This document shows, piece after piece, positions 36,733 to 45,539 of a stretch of 64,000 bases of DNA. The notes under the pieces are model-generated. The model had not been told where the DNA came from, made no database searches, and saw only the letters and a program-made list of their open reading frames with translations. The DNA lies in the NCBI RefSeq assembly GCF_001293685.1, contig NZ_BCAG01000004.1, positions 1-64,000 of the forward strand. Reading direction: 5' to 3'. Within the stretch, counting starts at the first letter, position 1. Every line of letters begins with the position of its first letter. A program made the translations under genes and the position numbers. Source of the stretch: Desulfatitalea tepidiphila. Lineage in GTDB: Bacteria; Desulfobacterota; Desulfobacteria; Desulfobacterales; Desulfosarcinaceae.

Positions 36733-37411
36733 CCGGATCCTCGACATCGGCTGCGGATCAGGCCGCCACGTAGCAGCCGCCTATGCGCTCGACCGCGCCA
36801 TAGTGGTGGGGGCCGACGCCAATGCCAAAGATCTGCAGGCGGCCCGGGAAAGGCTAAAATTTCACGACTACCTGGGCCAGCATGGAAACGGCCATTGGCT
36901 GTTGAGTGCCGCCGATATCACCCATCTGCCCTTTGGGAATGAAACATTCGATCTGGTCATCTGCTCGGAGGTCCTTGAACATATACCGGACGATCACCGC
37001 GCAATGAGTGAAATCATGCGAGTCCTGAAACCCGGACATCCACTGGTGGTCAGCGTACCGAGACGCTGGCCCGAAAGCATCTGCTGGTGGTTGTCCCGCC
37101 CCTACCGCCACATGCCCGGCGGGCATGTACGTATCTATCGCGCCCCTCAACTCGTCGAGAAAATAGAATCGCTCGGCGCCAGCCACTGGCGCACCCATTT
37201 CGCCCACGGTCTCCATAGTCCCTACTGGTGGCTCAAATGCCTTCTGGGTCTGGAAAATACCCAAAGCCTGCCCGTGCAGCTCTACCACCGTCTGCTCACA
37301 TGGGACATCATGCAACACCCCCGACTGACCAGAACACTGGAACGTTGGCTGAATCCATTGGTTGGTAAAAGCGTGGTGCTCTATTTCCGCAAAAGGGCCC
37401 TCCACCCATAA
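36689..37411 (+). CDS. SAM-dependent methyltransferase
   Basis: A 240-residue class I methyltransferase: ILDIGCGSGRHVAAAYAL is motif I, VVGADANAKDLQAAR follows, then FDLVICSEVLEHIPDDHRAMSEIMRVLKPGH for motifs II and III. The start lies inside the glycosyltransferase gene (44-base overlap), suggesting coupled production and a joint substrate, perhaps a glycan. No methyl acceptor is evident. Confidence 0.85.
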   Translation: MITVDFQCLNIPASSRILDIGCGSGRHVAAAYALDRAIVVGADANAKDLQAARERLKFHDYLGQHGNGHWLLSAADITHLPFGNETFDLVICSEVLEHIPDDHRAMSEIMRVLKPGHPLVVSVPRRWPESICWWLSRPYRHMPGGHVRIYRAPQLVEKIESLGASHWRTHFAHGLHSPYWWLKCLLGLENTQSLPVQLYHRLLTWDIMQHPRLTRTLERWLNPLVGKSVVLYFRKRALHP

Positions 37412-37500
37412 AGATTTTCCTCGATCGGTCGATAAAAATTTAACCGCTGCCGGCCTGTTCTCGCGGCGCCGGTCTTGTGCAGGAATCATTGGCTGGAGGT

Positions 37501-38145
37501 TTATTTTCTTTGCAGCACGCCCAGCGTACCTGTCATGGGAAGCTCAACGAACCGTCCCGATGCGATGGCCGCTTGGTAGACGATGTAAGGTGCCTGGCCG
37601 CCCTGGGCGGGATCGGGGAATATGTCGTGAAAGAGCAGATAGCCTCCGGGCATGACATGCCTGGCCCACCCGTCATAATCGCCTTGAACCGTCTCGAGGG
37701 CGTGACCGCCGTCTATAAACACCAGTGCCAGGGGTGTTGCCCAGGATCGGGCAACGAGGGTCGATGTTGCGACGATAGGAATGACACTGCCTTCCAGGTC
37801 GGCCAGTTCGAGCGTTCGCAGGAAATGGGGAAAGGTGTCGATCCGGTAATAGCGTGCATCGAACAAGGCGATGTCGAAATATTCCTCGCCGGGTTGCTGC
37901 TCTTCGGAGCCCCGGTGGTGGTCGATGGAAAAAAGCACCTGGCCATTCTCCTTGCAAGCCCGTCCGAGATAGAGCGCCGATTTACCGCAATAGCTGCCGA
38001 TTTCCAGGCAAGGCCCCAGGCGGCAAGCCTCCGACGCCATACGATACAACCGTTCACCCTCGTCCGGGGCGAGAAAACCTCTGACCTGCCCGGCCTGCTC
38101 AACCACCTGCTCAAGGCATCGATTCATGGTAGGGCTCACTTTCAT
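37501..38145 (-). CDS. Class I methyltransferase (Methyltransf_24 type)
   Basis: About 214 residues from ATG 38145 (ATG 38127 is an alternative; neither has a strong binding site). CLEIGSYCGKSALYLGRACKENGQVLFSIDHHRG is motif I and the acidic loop, and LVFIDGGHALETVQGDYDGWARHVMPGGYLLFHDIFP the later motifs, as in Methyltransf_24 members. It converges with the methyltransferase just left of it and diverges from the histidine kinase. Substrate unknown. Confidence 0.8.
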   Translation of the reverse strand: MKVSPTMNRCLEQVVEQAGQVRGFLAPDEGERLYRMASEACRLGPCLEIGSYCGKSALYLGRACKENGQVLFSIDHHRGSEEQQPGEEYFDIALFDARYYRIDTFPHFLRTLELADLEGSVIPIVATSTLVARSWATPLALVFIDGGHALETVQGDYDGWARHVMPGGYLLFHDIFPDPAQGGQAPYIVYQAAIASGRFVELPMTGTLGVLQRK

Positions 38146-38260
38146 CTGAAAACAGGATTTGTTCGAAACCGGTTCGGTTTTTGCATATTTTCTCGTGGTT
38201 TGCAAGACGAGGGGGATCAAAGTGGGAAGAGGGCGAGATACCGCCCAAAAGTAGAAAGAG

Positions 38261-39628
38261 ATGGACAGACCACCCGGTAAACAAAAAGAAGGCGCCCGAA
38301 ACGTTGACGAAGCGCGTCTCACCGAAATCGCCTACCACCAGAAGATGAACCGCTGGGTCGGATCTCTGGGCGCGATCATCTTTGTCTCTTTTGCGATCTT
38401 TTACGGCTGCCGCCAGAACCTCTTCCAGGCCACTGTTTTTTCGCTCTTGTTCATCAATGTCACCGCATCCTTGATCATCGGGCGCAAAATTCAAGATCTG
38501 GACAAATTGGTCATCCTGAAACGCAGCACCGGCGGTGCCGGTTTCGCGCTCTTGGCCATCGGCCTCTGGGCCGGCATCCTCAGCGAGGACATCTACATTT
38601 TCATGCCTTGGATGTTCAGCTATCCGGTGGCTGTCACCCTGTTTTTCGGCAAACGTATCGGCATCTATTCGGCCATGGCCTTCACCGTGGTGGGGGTCAT
38701 CGCCTTTATGGGTATGGATTTGCCGCCCTGGGACCCGTCGGCGGTCCAAATGTTCCGTCTCAATGCGCTGTTCTCCCTGGTGACGATCACCGCCGTCTCC
38801 CTGATCGGCGAAAAATTTCGTATTCGCGTTCAAAACGACCTGTTGACTGCCCAGGCGAATTACAAGCGGTCCGAGGAGCGGCAACGCCAAGCCAGGCAAA
38901 TGCAGGCGATCGCCACCCTGGCGGGCGGCATCGCCCACCAGTTCAACAATGCGCTTTCGGCCATCTATGGCAATGTGAATCTGATTGAAATGGAGCCCCA
39001 TGCCGATAGAACCGTCAAGTTTACCGAATCCATGCGCCGATCGGCCGATCGGATGCGCACGCTGACCGAACAGCTGCTGGCTTATGCCCGGGGCGGGAAA
39101 TACCTGCCAAGAACCTTCTCCATCAACGAGCTGGTTCGCGAGGTGCTCGACTCCGATCGCATCCAAGTCGAACCGTCCTTAAAGGTGCATCTAAACCTGG
39201 CGCAGGATATAGTTATGACCAGGGGCGACGTCACCCAGATCGGCATCGTCATCGAAGCGGTGTTGTCCAATGCCTTGGAGTCCATGAACGCAAACGGGGA
39301 ATTGACGATTCACACCTGCAATCACTGCATTCCGCTCACCGACCCAGCGACATCGCCTGCATTGCCATCTGGCCGCTACGCGCATCTTGACATCCAGGAC
39401 AATGGCACGGGAATGAATGAACAAACCCGCCAACGCATTTTTGAACCCTTTTTCACGACCAAGTTCTTCGGGCGGGGACTGGGGATGGCCGCCGCTTACG
39501 GCATTGTTCAAAATCACGACGGATCGATCACCGTCGATTCTGCGCCGGGCCAGGGCACCCGGGTGCATATCTATCTGCCGGAGGATCTGCTCGCTGACCA
39601 TCAAGAACGGCAATCGAAGGGAATCTGA
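38261..39628 (+). CDS. Membrane sensor histidine kinase (orphan)
   Basis: A 455-residue protein with about six membrane helices in residues 30-185 (WVGSLGAIIFVSFAIFYG; ATVFSLLFINVTASLIIG; GFALLAIGLWAGILS; YPVAVTLFF; GIYSAMAFTVVGVIAF; LFSLVTITAVSLIG). The H box is GGIAHQFNNALSAIYGN with His226. ATPase boxes are NALESMNANGE, DIQDNGTGMNEQTRQRIFEPFFTTKFFGRGLGMA and a late GQGTRV. No response regulator is adjacent. The input is probably sensed within the membrane. Confidence 0.9.
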   Translation: MDRPPGKQKEGARNVDEARLTEIAYHQKMNRWVGSLGAIIFVSFAIFYGCRQNLFQATVFSLLFINVTASLIIGRKIQDLDKLVILKRSTGGAGFALLAIGLWAGILSEDIYIFMPWMFSYPVAVTLFFGKRIGIYSAMAFTVVGVIAFMGMDLPPWDPSAVQMFRLNALFSLVTITAVSLIGEKFRIRVQNDLLTAQANYKRSEERQRQARQMQAIATLAGGIAHQFNNALSAIYGNVNLIEMEPHADRTVKFTESMRRSADRMRTLTEQLLAYARGGKYLPRTFSINELVREVLDSDRIQVEPSLKVHLNLAQDIVMTRGDVTQIGIVIEAVLSNALESMNANGELTIHTCNHCIPLTDPATSPALPSGRYAHLDIQDNGTGMNEQTRQRIFEPFFTTKFFGRGLGMAAAYGIVQNHDGSITVDSAPGQGTRVHIYLPEDLLADHQERQSKGI

Positions 39629-39652
39629 TTCAGTCGGCCATCCCGATGGCCG

Positions 39653-41827
39653 TCAAGGCAGGTCATCGAGATTTCGAACCAGCACCTCTCGCTGCTTGAC
39701 CCCGTCGGACGGCCCCACCACACCCTCGCGTTCCATGGTTTCCACGATACGGGCGGCACGGTTGTAGCCGATACGCAGATGGCGCTGGATCATGGAAATG
39801 CTGGCCTGGCCGGTGCGGGTCACCAGGGCCAACGCTTCGTCATAGCGTTCGTCATACTCCTGATCCTCGCCGTCTGCTTTTTCTTCCCTCGGGGTCTCCA
39901 CGATGGCGTGGTCGTAATCGGGCGCCTGCTGCTTTTTGACATGCTCGATGATGCGGCCCAGCTCGGCCTCGGAGATGTAGGCGCCGTGAATTCGCTGGAG
40001 GCGTCCCGTGCCGGGCGGCAAAAACAGCATGTCGCCCATGCCGAGCAGGTTTTCCGCGCCATTCGCATCGATGATGGTGCGCGAATCGGTCTTGGACGAG
40101 ACCTGAAAGGTCAACCGGGTGGGGAAGTTGGCCTTGATGATACCGGTGAGCACATCCACCGACGGCCGTTGTGTGGCCAGTATCAGGTGAATACCGGCGG
40201 CCCGGGCCATCTGGGCCAGGCGGGTCAGGGCCACCTCCACATCCCGGGAGGCCACCATCATCAGGTCGGCCAACTCGTCGATGATGATCACGATGTAAGG
40301 CAGCGGCTGTGTCTGCGCCTCTGCTCCCGCTTCGACCTTGTCGCCCTTTTTGCCGGCCCCCGGCTTCTCGATTTTCTGATTGTACTGGCTGATATGGCGT
40401 GCCTTTTTCTCGGAAAGCAGCTCGTAACGCCGCTCCATCTCCTTGACCGCCCAGAACAGCGCGTTGGTGGCCTTCTTGGCATCCGTGACCACCGGTACGA
40501 TGAGATGCGGGATGCCGTCGTAGGCCGAAAGCTCGATGCGCTTGGGGTCGACCATGATCAGTTTGACCTCGTCGGGCCTGGCCTTATAGAGGAAGCTGCA
40601 GATCATGGTGTTGAGGGCGACGCTCTTGCCGGCCCCGGTGGCGCCTGCAATCAACAGATGGGGCATCTTGTCCATTGCGGCGGCCACGGGATGGCCGACG
40701 ATGTCCTTGCCCAGACAGAGCGTCAGCTTGGATTTGGACTTCTCGAAGGCTTCGGAAGCCACGATCTCCTTGAAACGCACGGTCTCACGGTCGGTGTTGG
40801 GCACCTCGATGCCGATGGCCGCCTTACCTGGGATGGGTGCCACGATCCGCACGCTGATCGCCCGCAAGGCCAACGCAAGGTCATCGGAAAGGTTCACGAT
40901 CTTGTTGATCTTGACCCCTGGCGCCGGGGCATACTCGAACGTGGTGATCACCGGCCCGGGCGTTACGGCCACCACCTGGCCGTGGACCCCGAAATCTTCC
41001 AGTTTCTTCTCCAGCAGCTTGGACTGCATGCGCAGGTTATCGCTGTTGACGGAGTGCGGCCGATCTTCGGGATCATCCAGCAAAGAGATGGGCGGCAGTT
41101 GAAACTCCCCCTCTTCCTGCATGAAATCGAACATCTTCTGCTTGGGTGGCTCGACTCTCTTGACCGGCTTGGGTATTACGGGCGCCTTGATTTCGATGTC
41201 CGACACTGTTGTATCGGCCTTGGCCTTGAGCACCCGGTCCCGCTTCTTGGCCTTGGTTCGCCGTTCCTGCCGTTTGACGCGCAGATCCTTGATGCGGCCG
41301 GACAGCCGAGCCATCGCGGAACAGATGCGATGGTAAAACGCCACCACCGAAAATCCAGTTGTTAAAATGAAACCGATCAGCCAGGCGATGCCGATGATGA
41401 TCAGGCCGCCGGTCAGATTGGCGTAGTGAACGAGAAAATCCTTCAACGGCAGGCCGATGATGCCACCGGCCGAAAAGTGGCGGTCGAAAAGTTCATACGC
41501 GTTCTGTTTGAACGCCAGCAGGCATCCGGTGGTCAGCAGGAGCAACACCCCGCCGACCACAATATGCACGACCGTTTTGCGAGATTGGGCGCTGAAGAAA
41601 TGGATGCTGGCCAGCAGCAGCAACACCGGTACCCAGAAGGCCCCCAATCCGAACAGACCGACCAGCAGGCCGGCAACATGGGCCCCCAACGTACCGAACA
41701 GGTTATGCACCACCGCATTGCCGCCCGTGTTATGAATGGACGGGTCTTCGTGGTGGTAGGAAAGCAGGCTGATCAGACTGAAGACCACCAGAAAGAACAG
41801 CAGGATGCCGATGATTTCCTTTCTCAT
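39653..41827 (-). CDS. ftsK: DNA translocase FtsK
   Basis: Septum-anchored ATP-driven DNA pump. ATG 41827 gives 724 aa. Four or so membrane helices in the first 170 residues, a charged linker (about 175-240), then the motor: Walker A GATGAGKS at 395-402, PYIVIIIDELADLMMVASRDVE Walker B, AGIHLILATQRPSVDV. The C-terminal gamma winged helix (ALALVTRTGQASISMIQRHLRIGYNRAARIVETMEREGVV) reads KOPS. The linker is short compared with E. coli. Confidence 0.95.
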   Translation of the reverse strand: MRKEIIGILLFFLVVFSLISLLSYHHEDPSIHNTGGNAVVHNLFGTLGAHVAGLLVGLFGLGAFWVPVLLLLASIHFFSAQSRKTVVHIVVGGVLLLLTTGCLLAFKQNAYELFDRHFSAGGIIGLPLKDFLVHYANLTGGLIIIGIAWLIGFILTTGFSVVAFYHRICSAMARLSGRIKDLRVKRQERRTKAKKRDRVLKAKADTTVSDIEIKAPVIPKPVKRVEPPKQKMFDFMQEEGEFQLPPISLLDDPEDRPHSVNSDNLRMQSKLLEKKLEDFGVHGQVVAVTPGPVITTFEYAPAPGVKINKIVNLSDDLALALRAISVRIVAPIPGKAAIGIEVPNTDRETVRFKEIVASEAFEKSKSKLTLCLGKDIVGHPVAAAMDKMPHLLIAGATGAGKSVALNTMICSFLYKARPDEVKLIMVDPKRIELSAYDGIPHLIVPVVTDAKKATNALFWAVKEMERRYELLSEKKARHISQYNQKIEKPGAGKKGDKVEAGAEAQTQPLPYIVIIIDELADLMMVASRDVEVALTRLAQMARAAGIHLILATQRPSVDVLTGIIKANFPTRLTFQVSSKTDSRTIIDANGAENLLGMGDMLFLPPGTGRLQRIHGAYISEAELGRIIEHVKKQQAPDYDHAIVETPREEKADGEDQEYDERYDEALALVTRTGQASISMIQRHLRIGYNRAARIVETMEREGVVGPSDGVKQREVLVRNLDDLP

Positions 41828-41995
41828 ACGCAATCCATAAGACTTGAGAAGAAGTTTAAAGTGTAAAGTTTAAAGTTTGAAGTGAAGGTATTCTGTCTAT
41901 CGGTTTTTGGACGGCCTGGTTTTTGGGCGGCCTGATACCTCGGAAAACGAGACCGAACCTTTATCATCGACAGCATACCAACACTTGGTAAAACC

Positions 41996-42110
41996 GTAAA
42001 AAGTCCTAGAGGCGTCATGCCGGCGAACGCCGGCATCCAGAACATATTGAAAATACTGGATCCCAGCTTCCGCCGGGATGACGGCAAAAAGCGATTCCCG
42101 GACCTTTTAC
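41996..42110 (-). repeat. About 115-bp repeat with GTAAAAAGTC inverted ends, copy 2
   Basis: Related to 24785-24898 in reverse orientation. It contains CATGCCGGCGAACGCCGGCA and the mirror GGGATGACGGC hairpin pieces seen in widely dispersed proteobacterial repeats. It lies in the 320-base gap upstream of ftsK and downstream of the RNase J gene. The rest of the gap (41828-41995) is AT-rich with no gene visible. Confidence 0.75.
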
Positions 42111-42146
42111 CAGACTGTAAAAACTTAACACTTTACACTTAAAATT

Positions 42147-43796
42147 TTACACTTGAACAATAAACGGCATAATCACCGGCCTTCTTCCGATGGTAAAAAA
42201 GAAATATTGGCGAAGGGCGGCCTGAAGCCTGTTCCGGATGATCTCGACCCGGTTGGGCACTTCCGGCGGCACATCCTCGACGATCTCCAGGATGACGCAT
42301 TGCGCATCGTCGAGCAGGTGACCGGTCTCGGTTTCGAAAACGAATCCTTTGGAGACCACATCCGGGCCATAAATAATGACACCGGTCTCCTCGTCAAAGG
42401 CCATATTGACCACCACCATGCCCTCTTCGGAGAGCATGCGCCGCTCCTTGAGCACACTGCGCCCCACATCGCCGATGCCTTTTCCGTCGATCAGCAATCG
42501 CCCGGTAACCACCTGGTCCGCCAGCCTCCCTCCACTGGCATCGAATATGATGGCCTGCCCGTTTTGGGCCAACAGGATATTCTCCCTGGCCACGCCCTGC
42601 TCCTCGGCGAGGCGGGCATGCTGCACCAGATGACGAAACTCCCCGTGGATGGGAATAAAATATCGGGGGCGGGTCAGGCGCAACATCATTTTCAGCTCCT
42701 CCTGGAACGCGTGGCCGGACACATGCACGTGGGCGATCTTCTCATAGATGACGTTGGCCCCGCAGCGGAAGAGTTCGTTGATGATATTGGTGATGGCCTT
42801 TTCGTTGCCGGGAATGAACTTGGAGGAGAGGATTACCGTGTCGTCGGGTTTGATCCTGATTTGGCGATGGCTTCCCGCGGCCATGCGGGCCAGGGCGGAC
42901 ATGGGCTCCCCCTGACTTCCGGTCGTGACGACCACCGTCTCGTCGTCGGGGAATTGGTTGAGTTGATCGATGTCGATCTCCATCCCCTTGGGAATGTTCA
43001 GATATCCGAGTTCGCGGGCGATATGGACCGACACCTCGATGCTGCGGCCGTTAAACAGGATCTTCCGGTTGTTCTGTCTGGCGATCTCCACGATCTGTTG
43101 AATACGTCCGATATTTGAAGCAAAGAGGGCGATGATGATCCGGCCGGTGCATCTTTGACAGATTCCGGCCAGGGAGTCACCGATTTCACAATCCGACACC
43201 GTGTAGCCGCTCTTTTCCACATTGGTCGAATCGGAAAGCAGCGCCAGAACCCCTTCTTCGCCGCAACGGGCGAACTTGCTCACATCGGTTTCCATATTGT
43301 CGACGCAGGTGTGGCTAAATTTAAAGTCCCCGGTGTGAACGATCGTGCCATAGGGCGTTCGAATGGCGATCCCGACGCCATCCACGACGCTGTGGTTGAC
43401 ACGGATAAACTCCAAGGCAAACGGACCGATCTTAAGGGTTTCGCGGGGATGGATGACATGCAGTTCGGCATGGGACAACAGGTCATGCTCTTCCAGCTTA
43501 TGGCGTGCCAGCCCCAGCGTAAACGGCGTGCCGAACACCCTTGTGCTCATATCCTTGAGCAGATAGGGCAAGGCACCGATGTGGTCTTCGTGGGCGTGGG
43601 TCAGCACCACTCCCGCCATCTTTTTTACGTTCTGTTTGACATAGCTCATGTCGGGAATCACGTAATCGACCCCCAACATGTAATCTTCGGGGAACATCAA
43701 CCCCACGTCGATGACGAACATCGTGCCCTGGCACTCTACGGCCATCATGTTGAGACCGATCTCACCCAGGCCTCCTAGAGGAACAAGTTTAATCAT
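42147..43796 (-). CDS. rnj: Ribonuclease J
   Basis: A 549-residue metallo-beta-lactamase/beta-CASP nuclease that processes and degrades RNA 5'-3' and internally. The zinc motif HAHEDHIGALP is intact, preceded by KLVPLGGLGEIGLNMM and VIDVGLMFPEDYMLGVDYVIPD. GTIVHTGDFKF, VSGHAFQEELKMMLRLTRPRYFIPIHGEFRHLVQHA are further core segments. ATG 43796 has AGAGGG upstream. It overlaps the plsC end by eight bases. Confidence 0.94.
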   Translation of the reverse strand: MIKLVPLGGLGEIGLNMMAVECQGTMFVIDVGLMFPEDYMLGVDYVIPDMSYVKQNVKKMAGVVLTHAHEDHIGALPYLLKDMSTRVFGTPFTLGLARHKLEEHDLLSHAELHVIHPRETLKIGPFALEFIRVNHSVVDGVGIAIRTPYGTIVHTGDFKFSHTCVDNMETDVSKFARCGEEGVLALLSDSTNVEKSGYTVSDCEIGDSLAGICQRCTGRIIIALFASNIGRIQQIVEIARQNNRKILFNGRSIEVSVHIARELGYLNIPKGMEIDIDQLNQFPDDETVVVTTGSQGEPMSALARMAAGSHRQIRIKPDDTVILSSKFIPGNEKAITNIINELFRCGANVIYEKIAHVHVSGHAFQEELKMMLRLTRPRYFIPIHGEFRHLVQHARLAEEQGVARENILLAQNGQAIIFDASGGRLADQVVTGRLLIDGKGIGDVGRSVLKERRMLSEEGMVVVNMAFDEETGVIIYGPDVVSKGFVFETETGHLLDDAQCVILEIVEDVPPEVPNRVEIIRNRLQAALRQYFFFTIGRRPVIMPFIVQV

Positions 43797-44559
43797 GCAC
43801 CCTCTCGCCGTGATCGGCATCCATGGCCGCTGTGATGGAAGCGTACACCTGATCCATGAGCGCCTTCTTGTTTTTGCGGGTGTGGCCGGCGGTTTCCACC
43901 GGCGGCATCAACCTGATGCGGACTTTACCGAAATGGATGAGTTTGTCACCCTTTGCCATGACCTGCCGGGTCCCCTGAATCGCCAGAGGAATGATCGGCA
44001 CCCCGGCGTCGATAGCCAGGGTGAAGCCGCCCGTTTTGAAAGGCAACAGGTTGCCCTCCCTGCTGCGGGTGCCTTCGGGAAAAATCAAAACAGAAGTGCC
44101 GTTGCGGATCTTGGCCGCCGCATTCTTCAGGCTACGCAAGGCGGATCTTGGATCGGAGCGGTCGATACTGATATAGCCGGCACCGCTCATGGCCCGTCCG
44201 AAAATGGGAATCTTGAACAACTCGGCCTTGGCCAGCCAGCGGAACTGAACCGGCAGTGCACTGTAAAACACCGGAATATCGAAGTTACTTTGATGATTGG
44301 ACATGTAGATGACCGCCCCTTTTGAGGGAAGATGGGCGCTTCCGAAGACCTGAACCTTGATGCGGCTGACCCATACGATCGATCGGCCCCATGCCCGGGC
44401 AAGCTTATGAATGAAATTCTCGCTGTTGGGTATGAAGGAGACGAGAATGACGGTCAAGCCGACGATCAGCGTGGCAATGATGACCCACACATAAATAGCC
44501 AGGGTGTGGAAAAAAGCGATCACGCGACCGCCTATGCTGGGTTTGCTCTTATCTGTCAT
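43789..44559 (-). CDS. plsC: 1-acyl-sn-glycerol-3-phosphate acyltransferase
   Basis: A 256-residue membrane acyltransferase of phospholipid synthesis. One or two N-terminal membrane helices (IYVWVIIATLIVGLTVILVSF). Catalytic NHQSNFD (N-H-x4-D), and FPEGTRSREGNLLPFKTGGFTLAIDAGVPIIPL for the acyl-acceptor region. The 3' end overlaps RNase J by eight bases, so the two are probably cotranscribed. Confidence 0.92.
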   Translation of the reverse strand: MTDKSKPSIGGRVIAFFHTLAIYVWVIIATLIVGLTVILVSFIPNSENFIHKLARAWGRSIVWVSRIKVQVFGSAHLPSKGAVIYMSNHQSNFDIPVFYSALPVQFRWLAKAELFKIPIFGRAMSGAGYISIDRSDPRSALRSLKNAAAKIRNGTSVLIFPEGTRSREGNLLPFKTGGFTLAIDAGVPIIPLAIQGTRQVMAKGDKLIHFGKVRIRLMPPVETAGHTRKNKKALMDQVYASITAAMDADHGERVHD

Positions 44560-44669
44560 TGCATTTGTCTTCGATCTTTTCGTTCAAAACAGGGGCGGCT
44601 GGAGTTGATACGGCGATGCACGGCGGGATCGAACCGTGGACCACGGTCAGTATCCCATTCATAGCCCAG

Positions 44670-45002
44670 CTAAACCATGATGGCCAACTTTTCCAAAACC
44701 GCGTCGATGAATTGAATGAGCCAATTGCGTTGCGCCTCGGTGGCATACTGGATGCAGTCGCATCGGATTCGCTCCCGCGTGCGAACCAACAGCTCGCAGG
44801 ACAACCGATCGGGCAACAGTTCGAGCGCGAAATAGTGGGGATGGCACGCTGTGTGGGCTTTTTGCCGTTCATCCAGCAGTTCGTCGCTCAGCATGACCCA
44901 GTAGAGGCCATCAACACCCGATACCGCATAATGGTCGTCGAGATAGCGTTTGAGCCGATCGTAGTCCTCAGGACGAAGTTCGTCTATCACGTATTGTTTC
45001 AT
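44670..45002 (-). CDS. Conserved hypothetical protein (110 aa)
   Basis: A cytoplasmic 110-residue protein, MKQYVIDELRPEDYDRLKRYLD at the N-terminus, then a mixed alpha/beta part (VDGLYWVMLSDELLDERQKAH; PHYFALELLPDRLSCELLVRTR) and a C-terminal helix (NWLIQFIDAVLEKLAIMV). Five Cys and several His are present but not in a clear metal motif. Upstream of plsC on the same strand. Function unknown. Confidence 0.6.
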   Translation of the reverse strand: MKQYVIDELRPEDYDRLKRYLDDHYAVSGVDGLYWVMLSDELLDERQKAHTACHPHYFALELLPDRLSCELLVRTRERIRCDCIQYATEAQRNWLIQFIDAVLEKLAIMV

Positions 45003-45132
45003 AGCATGTTCTCACTAGCATAAATCAGGACAATAGGCAACCGATATGAAGTCAAAAGACAAACAACAACAATAGGTTGGCGCTGAATGAGGGTGGGGTT
45101 GAAAAATTGGTGAGGCAGGGGCTGAAATACGA

Positions 45133-45167
45133 TTGCCCCGGGCCCCTGTTTGAAGGCGCCGGGGCAA
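45133..45167 (-). terminator. Hairpin downstream of the ferredoxin gene
   Basis: TTGCCCCGGCGCC and GGGCCCGGGGCAA form a long GC-rich stem 17 bases after the ferredoxin stop on the minus strand. The following T-run is poor, so termination may be Rho-assisted. Confidence 0.5.
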
Positions 45168-45183
45168 AGTATGAATGTACCGA

Positions 45184-45372
45184 TTAGATCTCTTCGACGG
45201 TGATCGCGCCTGCTTCGCAAACTTCGACGCAACTTTCACAGCCAAGACACTCCTCGGCGTTTACCGGTTTGGATTTACCATCGACCATCTCGAAAACTTC
45301 CACCGGGCAAACATCCACGCACTCTTCGCAACCTACGCATTTTTCTTCGTCCACAACGGGATTGAAAGCCAT
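45184..45372 (-). CDS. Ferredoxin, two 4Fe-4S clusters
   Basis: A 62-residue bacterial ferredoxin; ATG 45372 has GGAGAGG upstream. Both cluster motifs are intact: [12 protein letters not shown] (C-x2-C-x2-C-x3-C-P) and [14 protein letters not shown]. The second lacks the usual Pro after its last Cys (E instead). It is a low-potential electron carrier in the cytoplasm and appears monocistronic. Confidence 0.95.
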   Translation of the reverse strand: MAFNPVVDEEKCVGCEECVDVCPVEVFEMVDGKSKPVNAEECLGCESCVEVCEAGAITVEEI

Positions 45373-45539
45373 TTTGATACCTCTCCTTTCATATAGAATT
45401 GGCTCTGAGTTGAACAAATCAACCTTTCAAGCAACACCGACAAAACCGCTTATACCAATTAATGGGACCAGTCAAGCATTGTTCACGCGTTTTTTGGATG
45501 CTATCCGCTATAATAATATTTTATTTTAAATTCATACCC

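Noticed and set aside
44600-44680. tRNA-like T-loop (GGTTCGATCCCG) downstream of the 110-aa gene
   Set aside because: No matching 7-bp acceptor stem, no D-arm and no proper anticodon arm can be drawn; only the T-loop motif matches.
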